Shown: positions 51,666 to 61,719, numbered from the stretch's first letter. The stretch is DNA of 64,000 nt from Psychroflexus curvus (GCF_020164585.1 NZ_JAIQZF010000005.1:186001-250000), one strand, 5' to 3'. Notes: a model not told the origin generated them from the letters alone. Numbers and translations are program-made.

Positions 51666-54065
51666 CTAATAAATCGCCTTAGAATCGTCATTATCTTCAT
51701 CAATGATTTTCATCTGTGGCTCCTTCATCGTTTTCTTGTTAGCGATACTTCTTTCCAAAGAAAGCAACAAAGAAGGAAGCAGCAGTAAGTTCGCCAGCAT
51801 GGCAAACAATAGAGTCGCCGACACCAGACCGCCAAGAGCAACCGTCCCTCCAAAACTTGAAATCATAAACACCGAAAAACCAAAAAACAGGACAATTGAG
51901 GTATAAAACATACTCACCGTTGTCTCTCTTAAGGCCGGATAAACCGACTGTTTTATCCTCCAGTTATTCGCTTTAAGCTCTTGTCTATATTTCGCCAGGA
52001 AATGAATAGTATCATCTACACTAATTCCGAAGGCAATACTAAACACCAGAATAGTAGAAGGTTTTATAGGGACCCCAATAAAGCCCATCATTCCTGCAGT
52101 CATCAATAACGGCAGTAAATTAGGAATAAGTGAAATCAAGATCATCCTAAAGGAACGGAACATCCAGGCCATAAACAAGGCGATAAGCACAATGGCCAGG
52201 GTCAATGAAATAATAAGATTATCAACCAAATAATAAGTGCCTTTTTGGTAAACCAAAGCTTTCCCGGTCAAAGTGACTTCGTAGCGGTCTTCTGGAAATA
52301 TTTTATTGATTTCGGGAAGTAATTTTGATTCTATTCTCGAAATTTCTTCAGTAGTGACATCCTTCATAAACATGGTCATCCTTGCAAATTGACCGGTAGA
52401 ATCTACAAAAGAGGTTATACCGCCTTCCATATTGTCCATGCTTTTAATGTAAGGGGACATAAACGTCTGTTCCTGCGAAGTAGGCAGCTGGTAAAATTTG
52501 GGATTGTTGTTATAAAAAGCCTGCTTGGCATATTTGGCCAGATTCACAACAGAAAGTGGAGGAGAAAGCTCTTCAATTTCGCTAATTTCTGACTTTAACC
52601 TATCCATTTTTTTAAGCGTAGATAACTTGGTGACTCCATTTTCTCGTTTGGTATCAATCATGATTTCAAGCGGAAGTACTCCGTCAAATTTATCTTCAAA
52701 AAATTTGATGTCTTTAAAAAATTCTGCGCTTTGCGGCATATCTTCCAACAAACTTCCAGAGATTTTTATGTTGAAAATACCTATAATGCTTAAGCCTAAA
52801 ATAGCAACTGAAGTGAAGTAAATAGCAATCCTTTTATATTTTACCATTTTCACAATCCACTCTACAAAACCTTCTATCCATTTTTTACCAAGATGCCTCA
52901 AATGCTTGTCTTTTGGCAACGGCATATAACTGTAAATGATAGGTATGAGAAGTAAACTCAGAATAAAAATGGCGATGATATTGATAGAGGCTAAGATACC
53001 AAACTCCTTTAGCAGCTCACTTCGCGTAAATATGAAGGTGGCGAATCCAGAGGCGGTCGTCACATTGGTCATCAGGGTTGCATTACCAATTTTAGTAATG
53101 ACACGCTGTAAAGATTTAGCCTGATTGCCATGTTGCTTGATCTCGTGTTGGTATTTATTGATCAAAAATATACAGTTGGGAATACCTATAATGATAATTA
53201 AAGGCGGTATGACAGCTGTTAATGCAGTGATTTCAAATCCAAGCAACCCAATAAACCCAAACGCCCACATCACCCCTATAATTACCGTAAGCATAGAGAT
53301 AAGCGTTGCTCGAAAAGACCTAAAGAAGAAAAAGAAAATAAAGGAAGTCACCAATAAGGCGGAGAGGACAAACCACTGAATCTCGTCCACTATATTTTGA
53401 GAATTCAAAGTTCGTATATAAGGCATGCCCGACACATGAATTTCCATGGAATTTTTGGCCTTAAAAGATTCTATCAATGGAACAAATTTATCCATGATGA
53501 AAATCTTACGCCCTTTAGCATTAACGATGCTATCCTTCATGTAGGCAACGGTCTGGACAGTCTTGGTTTCAGAATTAAAAATGAGTCCATCATAGAAAGG
53601 ATACTCAGTAAAAAGGGACTCTTCGTAAGATTTTATCTGTGTTCCAGAGATAGTATCGCTATCTAAAATCGGTTGCATTTCAAAACGTTTGGGATCTTCA
53701 CGTTTCTGCAATTTTTGAAGGTTATGAATTCCTATAACCGATTTTATTTCAGGAAAAGTAGCTAAGGTATCCGCTAGTTCAGCCCAGGCTTTAAAGTTTT
53801 CTGATGTGAATAAATCAGAATCATCTGTGGCAATCATAATCACATTACCATCAGACCCAAATTTTTCTTCAAAATCGGCATACTGCTGGTTGATTGGGGC
53901 ATCATCGGGAAGCATATTCGCTTCTGAAAAAGAAAACTGCATGTGTTTCCATTGAAAACCAAGAAACACCGTGATCCCTAAAAGTATAAGAATGATTACT
54001 ATTCTGTTTCTTAAAATCCTGCTAGCGATGAAGTTCCAAAATCCGAAGCTAAAAACCTTTTGCAT
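51666..54065 (-). CDS. RND superfamily/MMPL-type membrane exporter
   Basis: 799 residues with about 12 membrane segments and two large periplasmic loops, shorter than AcrB-type pumps (~1040) and thus of the MMPL/SSD group. The first helix (VIILILLGITVFLGF) is followed by a loop with DAPINQQYADFEEKFGSDGN; the second half has AFGISVDDTIHFLAKYRQEL, the GxxxDD signature of proton relay in TM10. It probably exports lipids, hopanoids or hydrophobic compounds. A TAnnTTTG box (minus 54094-54087) lies 21 nt before its ATG. Confidence 0.88.
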   Translation of the reverse strand: MQKVFSFGFWNFIASRILRNRIVIILILLGITVFLGFQWKHMQFSFSEANMLPDDAPINQQYADFEEKFGSDGNVIMIATDDSDLFTSENFKAWAELADTLATFPEIKSVIGIHNLQKLQKREDPKRFEMQPILDSDTISGTQIKSYEESLFTEYPFYDGLIFNSETKTVQTVAYMKDSIVNAKGRKIFIMDKFVPLIESFKAKNSMEIHVSGMPYIRTLNSQNIVDEIQWFVLSALLVTSFIFFFFFRSFRATLISMLTVIIGVMWAFGFIGLLGFEITALTAVIPPLIIIIGIPNCIFLINKYQHEIKQHGNQAKSLQRVITKIGNATLMTNVTTASGFATFIFTRSELLKEFGILASINIIAIFILSLLLIPIIYSYMPLPKDKHLRHLGKKWIEGFVEWIVKMVKYKRIAIYFTSVAILGLSIIGIFNIKISGSLLEDMPQSAEFFKDIKFFEDKFDGVLPLEIMIDTKRENGVTKLSTLKKMDRLKSEISEIEELSPPLSVVNLAKYAKQAFYNNNPKFYQLPTSQEQTFMSPYIKSMDNMEGGITSFVDSTGQFARMTMFMKDVTTEEISRIESKLLPEINKIFPEDRYEVTLTGKALVYQKGTYYLVDNLIISLTLAIVLIALFMAWMFRSFRMILISLIPNLLPLLMTAGMMGFIGVPIKPSTILVFSIAFGISVDDTIHFLAKYRQELKANNWRIKQSVYPALRETTVSMFYTSIVLFFGFSVFMISSFGGTVALGGLVSATLLFAMLANLLLLPSLLLSLERSIANKKTMKEPQMKIIDEDNDDSKAIY

Positions 54066-54086
54066 TTAGTATGTTATATGAATTTG

Positions 54087-54094
54087 CAAATGTA
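54087..54094 (-). promoter_or_regulatory. -7 box of the RND exporter gene
   Basis: Minus strand TACATTTG (54094-54087), 21 nt before the ATG at 54065. Confidence 0.45.
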
Positions 54095-54125
54095 AAAAAT
54101 CAAAAACGCTTAACTGTTTTAAATG

Positions 54126-56426
54126 TTAAAGCTTTAAGTAAAAAGTGAACTTGAAAGACATATTATCTTCTAGATTGGGAAGGTGATAGGCTCCATAGCG
54201 ATAAGCAAAACTCAACCCAAAGCCAAAAAATAACTTATTGAGCTCAAATCCTGCTTCATTATAACCTTTTGATAAGGTATTAAAACCAATATTCTGATGC
54301 TGTTCAGGGTTATCAAAATTGCCAATCGCATGCCGTGAAAGTAAAACCAATTCTGGCTGTATTGTATTTGTGATTTTAAAAGGTGGCAGGGTGTGCTTTA
54401 GGTGCAATGTTGCCAGCTTTGTACTGAAAAATTCATTAAAGTACATGGTTTCAAAACTCTTTACCCCTGCTACTGAAAATCTGTTGAGAATCGTCTCTTT
54501 GTTGGGACTGTTGGGAAAAGCATGAAACGTTTGCATTAGTGGAATATCTCCAAAACCAACATCGCCACCCAATTCGATACTGGAATGGCTTCCCCAGTTA
54601 TGCTGAATATCATAATCAATTTTAGCACTCAGTTTTGTAAAACTAAAGTCTCCGTCCATCACTCCTTTAAAACTCTGACTCACCTGTGCTGAGACTTCTG
54701 GTGTGGATTTATCATTGATATAAATTCTCTTACCAATTTTGGAATAGGTGTAATTTGGGGTCCATCTTAACCCAAAGGTTGCAGTGGTCAAGTCGTAATC
54801 ATCAAACAAGTTTCCATCATTTAGAAAAGCATAATCAGTGGTTTGCGATATTTTGTTTTTATCGACTTTGAATTCAGACATCAATTGTGGTGTGAAATTA
54901 TGCTGAAGACTTAATCCATATTTTTCATATTTATAAAAGAAAGTAATATTGACGAGTCTAGGCTCAAACAATGAGTACACGCGTTGGTCTGTAAGATAAT
55001 TGTTCATTCCCACTTCCTCAATATCGTTATCATAAAAGGCATTTAGCCAGGTGGAAGAATCAGCATCCAGAAGCATTCCTCCATTAAAACCATACTTAAC
55101 AGTTTCATCTTTGAACCCATAAGCCGTAAAACCGCCCAAACGAAATTTTTCTGAAAAGGATTCATTGGTAATCACTCCTACCCCTAGACGAATACCTTCG
55201 TAACTGTTAGCCTTGAAGAGCCGAGTCAGATCCACATCGAATATGCTCACAGGTAAATAGCCGCCATCAAAACTGGAAATTCTTTTGACTCTTTTTTCAA
55301 TCTTTTCTTCTTTGATGTAGGCTTTCAACTCAGACGTATTTTGCTCAAACTCATTCATAAACGAATGCTCAACATCTGTCCAATATTCCTCTGGGACCTC
55401 TTGATTTTTATCCTCTAAGATTTTAGAAAAAGATTTTGGAAACGGAGAAACAGTATCATTAGCCATAACATCGTAATACACTTGCTGGTGGGTTAACTGA
55501 GCTTCTCCGTCAGGATTCTTCTTTTGAATTCTGCCAAAAGACAACCCTCCACCAAAAAAGGAAAGCTTTGTTCCGCCAGCACCAGGATTGATAGTGAGTT
55601 GAGTTTTTTCAGGGAGACCCGTTTCGAGATGGAAGTTTGTAACTAGATCTAATTTAAAATCTCCATCTAACGTGGCTTTTAGACTATTAAGTTTTGAAGT
55701 GGACTTGTCCAAAATCAAAACACCCTTAAATGAGCGTTGAAAGCCTTTCTTTAAGGGCTCAAAACTTATTATTTTGACATCAGCGTCTTCGTAAATCGAA
55801 TAAAAGTCATAAAGATGAGTCCTCAATTTATGAAATGGTGAGACAAATTCATGATCAAAGATTTCAATATAGGTTTGAAACCAATTGAAAGGATTAATGT
55901 CTCTGTTCACCAGTTTAGGAACAACTTCATCCAAACCATCTACGCCTAAGGCCTTATACGTTCGTTGAAGCCCTTCTTCCTCTGTCAATTTTAGGTGGAT
56001 GTCTTTTCTTAAAACGAAATCAAATTCAGAACTGGAAATCAAAGTTTTGCTTTGGCTTTTGAAACTGAAATTGGTTGACATGACTTGATTCTCTGCGATG
56101 AAATCAATTTCGTCCCGATTTATTCTTTTTGAATTTTCTGACTTAGCAGGAGTCATTTTCAAAATTGAAACCTCTGAAAAAGTGTCTAAAGTTTGATAGC
56201 CCTTGGAGACGAGCCTGTCTATTTTTTCACCTTGCCTGAGTTGTACAGAAAACTCACCCAGGCTATTTGAAAAAAAATAACGCTGTTGATCAGTTATCAA
56301 AACAGCGTTATGGATATTTTTTTCAGAATTTGAACTGTCAACTATCTTTCCTTTTATAGGAGATTGAGCATTGACGTTTAGTGCTATTATAAATGGCAGA
56401 AACCCTAAAAAATGTTGTATTTTCAA
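54126..56426 (-). CDS. DUF5686/carboxypeptidase-regulatory-like outer-membrane protein
   Basis: 766 residues starting with TTG (no in-frame ATG in the N-terminal region; an in-frame stop lies 4 codons upstream). The signal peptide ends near ALNVNAQ. A carboxypeptidase-regulatory-like domain (about 22-90) is followed by a DUF5686 beta-rich body ending in a likely barrel (MSFKFTFYLKL). These proteins are outer-membrane proteins of unknown function, widespread in Bacteroidota. It lies 34 nt downstream of frr and is probably in the same transcript. Confidence 0.82.
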   Translation of the reverse strand: MKIQHFLGFLPFIIALNVNAQSPIKGKIVDSSNSEKNIHNAVLITDQQRYFFSNSLGEFSVQLRQGEKIDRLVSKGYQTLDTFSEVSILKMTPAKSENSKRINRDEIDFIAENQVMSTNFSFKSQSKTLISSSEFDFVLRKDIHLKLTEEEGLQRTYKALGVDGLDEVVPKLVNRDINPFNWFQTYIEIFDHEFVSPFHKLRTHLYDFYSIYEDADVKIISFEPLKKGFQRSFKGVLILDKSTSKLNSLKATLDGDFKLDLVTNFHLETGLPEKTQLTINPGAGGTKLSFFGGGLSFGRIQKKNPDGEAQLTHQQVYYDVMANDTVSPFPKSFSKILEDKNQEVPEEYWTDVEHSFMNEFEQNTSELKAYIKEEKIEKRVKRISSFDGGYLPVSIFDVDLTRLFKANSYEGIRLGVGVITNESFSEKFRLGGFTAYGFKDETVKYGFNGGMLLDADSSTWLNAFYDNDIEEVGMNNYLTDQRVYSLFEPRLVNITFFYKYEKYGLSLQHNFTPQLMSEFKVDKNKISQTTDYAFLNDGNLFDDYDLTTATFGLRWTPNYTYSKIGKRIYINDKSTPEVSAQVSQSFKGVMDGDFSFTKLSAKIDYDIQHNWGSHSSIELGGDVGFGDIPLMQTFHAFPNSPNKETILNRFSVAGVKSFETMYFNEFFSTKLATLHLKHTLPPFKITNTIQPELVLLSRHAIGNFDNPEQHQNIGFNTLSKGYNEAGFELNKLFFGFGLSFAYRYGAYHLPNLEDNMSFKFTFYLKL

Positions 56427-56460
56427 ATGTAAAAATTATAAATCTAAGAGGCCGCGTTAC

Positions 56461-57015
56461 TTATACGGTCATGATTTCTTTTTCTTTGTTGGTATAAATC
56501 TTATCGATTTCTTCTATAAAAGCATCTGTCAGTTTCTGAATTTCATCTTCAGTATCCTTCTGGACATCTTCTGGAAGATCCGCTTTTTTAATCTCATTCA
56601 TGGCAGCTCTCCTGTCATTTCTGATACCAATTTTAGCTTCTTCAGCTTCAGCTTTGGCTTGTTTAGAAAGCTGAACACGTCTTTCTTCAGTTAATGGCGG
56701 AACGTTGATAATCACACTTTCTCCGTTGTTCATCGGGTTAAAACCAAGATTGGCATTCATGATTCCTTTTTCAATCTCCTTCATTATAGATTTTTCAAAA
56801 GGCTGAATAGTTAGCGTTCTTGCATCGGGTGTATTCACATTACCCACCTGGTTTAGCGGAGTCATAGTTCCGTAATACTCTACCATAACTGAAGACAGCA
56901 TGGAAGGATTGGCCTTCCCCGCTCTAATGTTTACCAACTGTTTTCTAAGATGCTTTATAGCTTCCTGCATCGATTCTTTGGCGCTATCTACAATAAATTC
57001 TATTTCTTCATTCAT
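56461..57015 (-). CDS. frr: Ribosome recycling factor
   Basis: 184 residues, standard length. Key segments: AIKHLRKQLVNIRAGKANPSM, the RRF interaction with the ribosome; LNQVGNVNTPDARTLTIQPF; and the C-terminal helix LTEERRVQLSKQAKAEAEE. It releases ribosomes from mRNA after termination, together with EF-G. It starts 9 nt after the stop of pyrH, the usual pyrH-frr pair. Confidence 0.97.
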   Translation of the reverse strand: MNEEIEFIVDSAKESMQEAIKHLRKQLVNIRAGKANPSMLSSVMVEYYGTMTPLNQVGNVNTPDARTLTIQPFEKSIMKEIEKGIMNANLGFNPMNNGESVIINVPPLTEERRVQLSKQAKAEAEEAKIGIRNDRRAAMNEIKKADLPEDVQKDTEDEIQKLTDAFIEEIDKIYTNKEKEIMTV

Positions 57016-57024
57016 ATCTTTAGT

Positions 57025-57732
57025 CTATAAATTCACTTTGGTTCCAATTTTTTCTCCTGAAATTATTCTCAATAAATTTCCAGGTGTATTCATGTCAAAT
57101 ACAATAATAGGCAATTCATTTTCCTGACTAAGCGTGAAAGCAGTGGTGTCCATGACTTTCAAACCTTTTTTTAAAACTTCTTCAAAACTGATAAAATCGA
57201 ATTTTGTGGCGTCTCTGTTTTGCTCTGGATCTGATGTATAAATACCATCCACACGTGTTCCTTTCAAAATAACGTCTGCTTCCATTTCAATAGCTCTAAG
57301 GACAGCAGCAGAATCTGTAGTGAAATAGGGATTTCCTGTTCCACCTCCAAAAATAACTACTCTCCCTTTTTCAAGGTGTCGAATTGCTTTTCTTCTTATA
57401 AAAGGCTCTGCCACTTCGTTGATTTTGATAGCGGACTGAAGCCTGGTTTGCATTCCATTATCTTCACAGGAACTTTGCAAAGCAAGTCCGTTTATGACCG
57501 TCGCCAGCATCCCCATATGATCGCCTTGTACTCTATCCATTCCTTTGCTGGCACCGGCAATACCTCTAAAGATGTTACCGCCTCCAATAACTATAGCAAC
57601 CTCTACTCCTTTATCGATTATGGATTTGATTTCTTTTGCGTAATCATCAAGTCGCTTGGGGTCAATTCCATATTGGCGGTCTCCCATAAGAGCCTCACCT
57701 GATAGTTTGAGTAAAATTCGCTTATACTGCAT
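57025..57732 (-). CDS. pyrH: UMP kinase
   Basis: 235 residues. [14 protein letters not shown] (5-18) is the N-terminal ATP motif, [10 protein letters not shown] (about 49-58) the Gly-rich loop, and [19 protein letters not shown] the UMP site. [20 protein letters not shown] is the C-terminal family motif. It phosphorylates UMP to UDP, allosterically controlled by GTP/UTP, in pyrimidine synthesis. Confidence 0.97.
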   Translation of the reverse strand: MQYKRILLKLSGEALMGDRQYGIDPKRLDDYAKEIKSIIDKGVEVAIVIGGGNIFRGIAGASKGMDRVQGDHMGMLATVINGLALQSSCEDNGMQTRLQSAIKINEVAEPFIRRKAIRHLEKGRVVIFGGGTGNPYFTTDSAAVLRAIEMEADVILKGTRVDGIYTSDPEQNRDATKFDFISFEEVLKKGLKVMDTTAFTLSQENELPIIVFDMNTPGNLLRIISGEKIGTKVNL

Positions 57733-57815
57733 ATTGATTCTAGAATAAAGTTTTGCAAATATAAGGATTATCTCATACGAAAAAATGAGATATCGACTTC
57801 AATTTTGAGTATAAA

Positions 57816-57848
57816 AAAAGCCCTTTAGAATTCAACTAAAGGGCTTTT
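57816..57848 (-). terminator. Terminator between tsf and pyrH
   Basis: A 13-bp stem AAAAGCCCTTTAG (57816-57828) with CTAAAGGGCTTTT (57836-57848) and a 7-nt loop. On the minus strand a TTTTTTTA run follows the stem. It lies 18 nt after the tsf stop codon. Confidence 0.85.
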
Positions 57849-57865
57849 TGACATGTTAGCTAGGT

Positions 57866-58687
57866 TTAACCTAAGGCTACTCTTTCAAAAGCAACGATTT
57901 CTACATCACCCAATGTTTTCACATGTTGAGCAACGGAAATCTTACTGTCTTTAATGAATGCCTGGTTGACCAAAGTATTGTCTTTAAAGAAACGATTGAT
58001 TTTTCCTTTAGCGATTTTATCCAGCATATCTTCTGGCTTCCCTTCTTGTCTTAATTGATCTTTAGCAATTTCAATTTCTTTGTCGATAGTAGATTGATCT
58101 ACACCCTCTTCATTCAAAGCAACAGGGTTCATTGCAGCCGCCTGCATAGAAACTTCTTTAGCAACTTCTTCTGCACCTTCAACAGACTTGGAAAGACCCG
58201 TTAAAACAGCAATTTTGTTACCAGCGTGAATATAAGACCCCACAAATGGAGCTTTCAAAATTCTGAAATCACCGATTTCTATTTTTTCACCTATTACACC
58301 TGTTTGTTCGGTCAGTTTTTCACCAACAGTAATTCCGTTGTAGTCAAGCTTCAATAATTCATCTTTACTTTCAACTCCAAGAGCAAGCTGAGCAAAATCA
58401 TTTGCCATTTTTGTAAAAGAATCATTTTTTGCAACGAAATCTGTTTCACAATTTAAAGAAACGATAGCACCTTTAGTAGCATACTCGTTTACTACAGCAA
58501 TTGCTGCACCTTCAGAAGACTCTCTGTCTGCTCTTTTAGCAGCAACTTTCTGACCTTTCTTTCTTAATATTTCGATAGCTTTATCAAAATCACCCTCGCT
58601 TTCCACAAGAGCTTTTTTGCAATCCATCATACCAGCACCAGTGCTTTTTCTAAGTTTATTGACCTCAGCAGCCGTAATTTTTGCCAT
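57866..58687 (-). CDS. tsf: Elongation factor Ts
   Basis: 273 residues. AAEVNKLRKSTGAGMMDCKKAL and FVAKNDSFTKMANDFAQLAL are diagnostic, the latter from the core TDFV region. It is the nucleotide exchange factor for EF-Tu. The conserved N-terminal helix is intact, and the C-terminal domain is shorter than E. coli's 283, as usual in Bacteroidota. Follows rpsB in the classical order. Confidence 0.97.
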   Translation of the reverse strand: MAKITAAEVNKLRKSTGAGMMDCKKALVESEGDFDKAIEILRKKGQKVAAKRADRESSEGAAIAVVNEYATKGAIVSLNCETDFVAKNDSFTKMANDFAQLALGVESKDELLKLDYNGITVGEKLTEQTGVIGEKIEIGDFRILKAPFVGSYIHAGNKIAVLTGLSKSVEGAEEVAKEVSMQAAAMNPVALNEEGVDQSTIDKEIEIAKDQLRQEGKPEDMLDKIAKGKINRFFKDNTLVNQAFIKDSKISVAQHVKTLGDVEIVAFERVALG

Positions 58688-58713
58688 GATTTGTATATTT
58701 TGTGTTAATATAA

Positions 58714-58742
58714 AAATCGCTTAAGTAAGACTTAAGCGATTT
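58714..58742 (-). terminator. Hairpin between rpsB and tsf
   Basis: A 13-bp perfect stem (AAATCGCTTAAGT / ACTTAAGCGATTT) with a 3-nt loop, followed on the minus strand by TTATATT. It lies 19 nt after the rpsB stop and would reduce read-through into tsf. Confidence 0.7.
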
Positions 58743-58760
58743 GATGTTATTAAATCTATA

Positions 58761-59633
58761 TTATTCTGAAGCTTTGTTTTCATCACCAGCTGGTTCAGTT
58801 GGCTCTGCTTTATCAGCAGGGACTTCTTCAACAACAGGAGCTTTCTTCTCAGCTTTTGCTGGTTTTTCTTCAGTTGATTTCTCTTCTGTTTCTTTTTCTT
58901 TTTTAGCTTTTGCCGGCTTAGCGTCAGAATTATCTTTACTATCTTTTCTATCGTTCATGCCTTCAAGTATAGAATCTGCCATGTAAGACATGATTTTATG
59001 GATAGATTTAGAAGCATCGTCATTTGCAGGTATAGCATAATCCACATCTCTAGGATTGGAGTTTGTATCTACCATTGCAAACACAGGAATGTTTAATTTT
59101 TGTGCTTCTTTAACAGCGATATGCTCTCTAAGTGTATCCACAACAAAGATAGCTGCAGGCAATCTGGACATGTCTGAGATAGAACCTAAGTTTTTTTCAA
59201 GCTTGGCTCTCATCCTGTCGACCTGCAATCTTTCTTTTTTAGAAAGAGAATTGAAAGTCCCGTCTTTTTTCATACGATCCACAGTTGCCATTTTCTTCAC
59301 CGACTTTCTGATAGTCACAAAGTTGGTAAGCATACCTCCAGGCCATCTTTCAGTAATGTAAGGCATCTGTGCTCTTTGAGATTCCTGAGCTACAATTTCT
59401 TTTGCCTGTTTCTTGGTGGCGACGAAAAGAATTTTTCTTCCGCTAGCTGCTATTTTTGAAAGAGCTGCACCAGCTTCTTCCATTTTAGCAACTGTCTTAT
59501 ATAAGTTGATAATGTGAATACCATTACGCTCCATGTATACATAAGGAGCCATGTTTGGATTCCATCGTCTTGTAAGGTGTCCAAAGTGAACACCGGCGTC
59601 AAGTAAATCCTTGACCTCTATTTGATTTGCCAT
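58761..59633 (-). CDS. rpsB: 30S ribosomal protein S2
   Basis: 290 residues. LLDAGVHFGHLTRRWNP and MLTNFVTIRKSVKKM are S2 signatures; the core ends near 230. The last ~60 residues are a Lys/Glu/Ala/Pro-rich low-complexity tail (KAKKEKETEEKSTEEKPAKA) typical of S2 in Flavobacteriia. It is in the translation gene run with tsf. Confidence 0.97.
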   Translation of the reverse strand: MANQIEVKDLLDAGVHFGHLTRRWNPNMAPYVYMERNGIHIINLYKTVAKMEEAGAALSKIAASGRKILFVATKKQAKEIVAQESQRAQMPYITERWPGGMLTNFVTIRKSVKKMATVDRMKKDGTFNSLSKKERLQVDRMRAKLEKNLGSISDMSRLPAAIFVVDTLREHIAVKEAQKLNIPVFAMVDTNSNPRDVDYAIPANDDASKSIHKIMSYMADSILEGMNDRKDSKDNSDAKPAKAKKEKETEEKSTEEKPAKAEKKAPVVEEVPADKAEPTEPAGDENKASE

Positions 59634-59791
59634 TTTTGTTTTAGTTTACGTTCTTCTGTTGGGATAGCAATAAATAAGTAGCAATTGGATTGGTCTTATT
59701 CATTTAGATGCTAAACTAACTTTGGGCTTTGCCCAAATAACAACAAAAAATTGAACTATTAATAATTTCAATAATTGAATGAAATTCTCGA

Positions 59792-60178
59792 TTAACGTTT
59801 TGAGAATTGGAATTTCTTTCTTGCTTTTTTCTGACCAAATTTCTTACGCTCTACCATTCTAGGATCTCTCGTAAGTAATCCTTCTGGCTTAAGAGTAATT
59901 CTGTTTTCAGGGTCTAGCTCGCACATTGCTCTAGACAATGCCAGCCTAATAGCTTCTGCCTGACCGGTGATACCACCACCAAACACGTTGACATTGACAT
60001 CAAATCTATCTTCATTATCAGTTAAAGCCAAAGCTTGGTTGACTTTATAAAGCAAAGTTCCAGTCGTAAAGTACTCATTAACTTTTTTCTTGTTAACGGT
60101 AATTTCGCCTTTCCCCTCAGTAAGATAAACTCTAGCTACGGCAGTTTTTCTACGGCCAATTTTGTGAATTGTCTCCAT
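59792..60178 (-). CDS. rpsI: 30S ribosomal protein S9
   Basis: 128 residues. IGRRKTAVARVYLTEGKGEI, FGGGITGQAEAIRLALSRAM and the C-terminal KKFGQKKARKKFQFSKR, whose final Lys-Arg reaches the tRNA in the P site, are all present. The start overlaps nothing; the stop of rplM is adjacent at 60179. Confidence 0.97.
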   Translation of the reverse strand: METIHKIGRRKTAVARVYLTEGKGEITVNKKKVNEYFTTGTLLYKVNQALALTDNEDRFDVNVNVFGGGITGQAEAIRLALSRAMCELDPENRITLKPEGLLTRDPRMVERKKFGQKKARKKFQFSKR

Positions 60179-60634
60179 TTACACTAGTTCGTTTATATTA
60201 ATTTCCTTTGGTTGTTGAGCATTCATGTTATGCTCTGTCCCTGTAAAAACGCGAAGATTTCTAAATAAATCAGCACCTAACTTGTTTTTAGGCAACATGC
60301 CTTTTACAGATTTTTCAACAAGACGCTCCGGGCTCTTGTCAAATACTTCTTGAGCTGTTAAACTTCTCTGTCCACCAGGATATCCAGTATGTCGGATATA
60401 CTCTTTTGAGTCCCACTTTTTACCTGTCAGGTTGACTTTCTCTGCGTTCACAATGATAACATTGTCTCCACAATCAACATGAGGGCTAAAGCTAGGTTTG
60501 TACTTACCTCTCAAAAGCTTGGCAACAATAGAAGCTACACGTCCAAGAGATTGTCCGCTGGCATCAACAACAACCCAGTGCTTATCTGCAGTAGCTTTGT
60601 TGGTTGAAACCGTTTTGTAACTTAATGTATCCAC
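60179..60634 (-). CDS. rplM: 50S ribosomal protein L13
   Basis: 151 residues from a GTG start (VDTLSYKTVS) at 60634. A longer frame to 60724 is rejected because it includes a promoter box (TAAATTTG at 60702-60695) and an N-terminal run with no L13 similarity. Diagnostic parts are HWVVVDASGQSLGRVAS, GDNVIIVNAEKVNLTGKKWD, and MLPKNKLGADLFRNLRVFTG. First gene of the rplM-rpsI operon, transcribed towards rpsB. Confidence 0.95.
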   Translation of the reverse strand: MDTLSYKTVSTNKATADKHWVVVDASGQSLGRVASIVAKLLRGKYKPSFSPHVDCGDNVIIVNAEKVNLTGKKWDSKEYIRHTGYPGGQRSLTAQEVFDKSPERLVEKSVKGMLPKNKLGADLFRNLRVFTGTEHNMNAQQPKEININELV

Positions 60635-60694
60635 ACTTAAATTTTTAATAATTAAACATTCCTTTTTATCTTCAAAGTCTTGAAAATAAGGGTG

Positions 60695-60702
60695 CAAATT
60701 TA
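60695..60702 (-). promoter_or_regulatory. -7 box of the rplM-rpsI operon
   Basis: Minus strand TAAATTTG, about 60 nt before the GTG at 60634. Confidence 0.55.
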
Positions 60703-60901
60703 CGATTATAAATTTATATAGCAAGCTATGGCCTTAAATAATTTGTTAAGTATATTTAGTCTCAAGTATTTATGATGACAAATGCCATTGTGATTGACAC
60801 AAACAACAATAAACTTTAAGATCACAGAAATTTTCAGCAACTTTAAACTGACAAATTCAATTTTGGTCAAACTTTTGATGTGATACATTTAAACAAAAAC
60901 A

Positions 60902-61594
60902 ATGTTAGGATATTATATTTTAATAGGTGCCATACTGCTTGTAAGTTGGTATGTAAGCAACAAACTGAAAAGTAAATTCAAAAAATACTCCAAAATTCAA
61001 CTTCAGAATGGGATGAGTGGAGCAGAAATTGCCAGGAAGATGCTGGAACATCACCATATTTACGATGTTGAAGTTATTTCTACTTCAGGTAAACTCACAG
61101 ACCACTACCATCCTACTAAGAAAACGGTAAACTTAAGTGAGAGCGTCTACAACCAGAGAAACGCTGCCGCTGCTGCAGTAGCTGCTCACGAAGTGGGGCA
61201 TGCCGTACAACACGCTAAAGCTTATTCCTGGCTGGAAATGAGAAGTCAACTTGTCCCCATTGTAAGCGTTGTCTCCCAGTGGAGCCAGTGGGTTATTTTT
61301 GGCGGTCTTATTTTGATGACCATGGTCTCGGTAGGCGTTGGTCAGATGGTGCTTCTTGCTGGAATTATCATGTTCGGACTAGGCACACTCTTTAGTTTTA
61401 TAACTCTGCCAGTAGAATATGACGCCAGCAACAGGGCTCTGGCCTGGATGAAAGATCACAATATCGTCAACCAGGAAGAGTACAAAATGTCTGAAGATTC
61501 TTTGAAGTGGGCCGCCAGGACCTATGTGGTGGCCGCTATAGGATCACTTGCAACTTTACTTTACTTCCTGAGTATTTATTTAGGCAGAGAATAA
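60902..61594 (+). CDS. Membrane zinc metallopeptidase (YugP-like)
   Basis: 230 residues. The zinc motif HEVGHAVQH (96-104) is embedded in AAAAAVAAHEVGH. Segments 3-19, 118-162 and 205-225 are membrane-spanning, so the active site probably faces the cytoplasm. The family (Zn-dependent protease, PF04298 type) has an unknown physiological substrate. A terminator follows. It is divergent from rplM across about 270 nt. Confidence 0.9.
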   Translation: MLGYYILIGAILLVSWYVSNKLKSKFKKYSKIQLQNGMSGAEIARKMLEHHHIYDVEVISTSGKLTDHYHPTKKTVNLSESVYNQRNAAAAAVAAHEVGHAVQHAKAYSWLEMRSQLVPIVSVVSQWSQWVIFGGLILMTMVSVGVGQMVLLAGIIMFGLGTLFSFITLPVEYDASNRALAWMKDHNIVNQEEYKMSEDSLKWAARTYVVAAIGSLATLLYFLSIYLGRE

Positions 61595-61616
61595 TAGTCA
61601 AAAAAAATAATCAAAG

Positions 61617-61646
61617 GCGCTTTTGGAATCCAAAGAGCGCTTTTTT
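61617..61646 (+). terminator. Terminator after the zinc peptidase gene
   Basis: Stem GCGCTTTTGG with CCAAAGAGCGC (one bulged A and a G-U pair) and a T6 run, 22 nt after the stop codon. Confidence 0.8.
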
Positions 61647-61719
61647 AATTTCTAACCACTCCTTACGAATCTTAGGAATTGAGGATTTATAAAATTCAGA
61701 AGGGAATAAAAAAATCAAG

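Noticed and set aside
60635-60724. 30-codon N-terminal extension of rplM with a TTG start
   Set aside because: It contains the promoter box TAAATTTG and has no L13 similarity; the conserved protein begins at the GTG.
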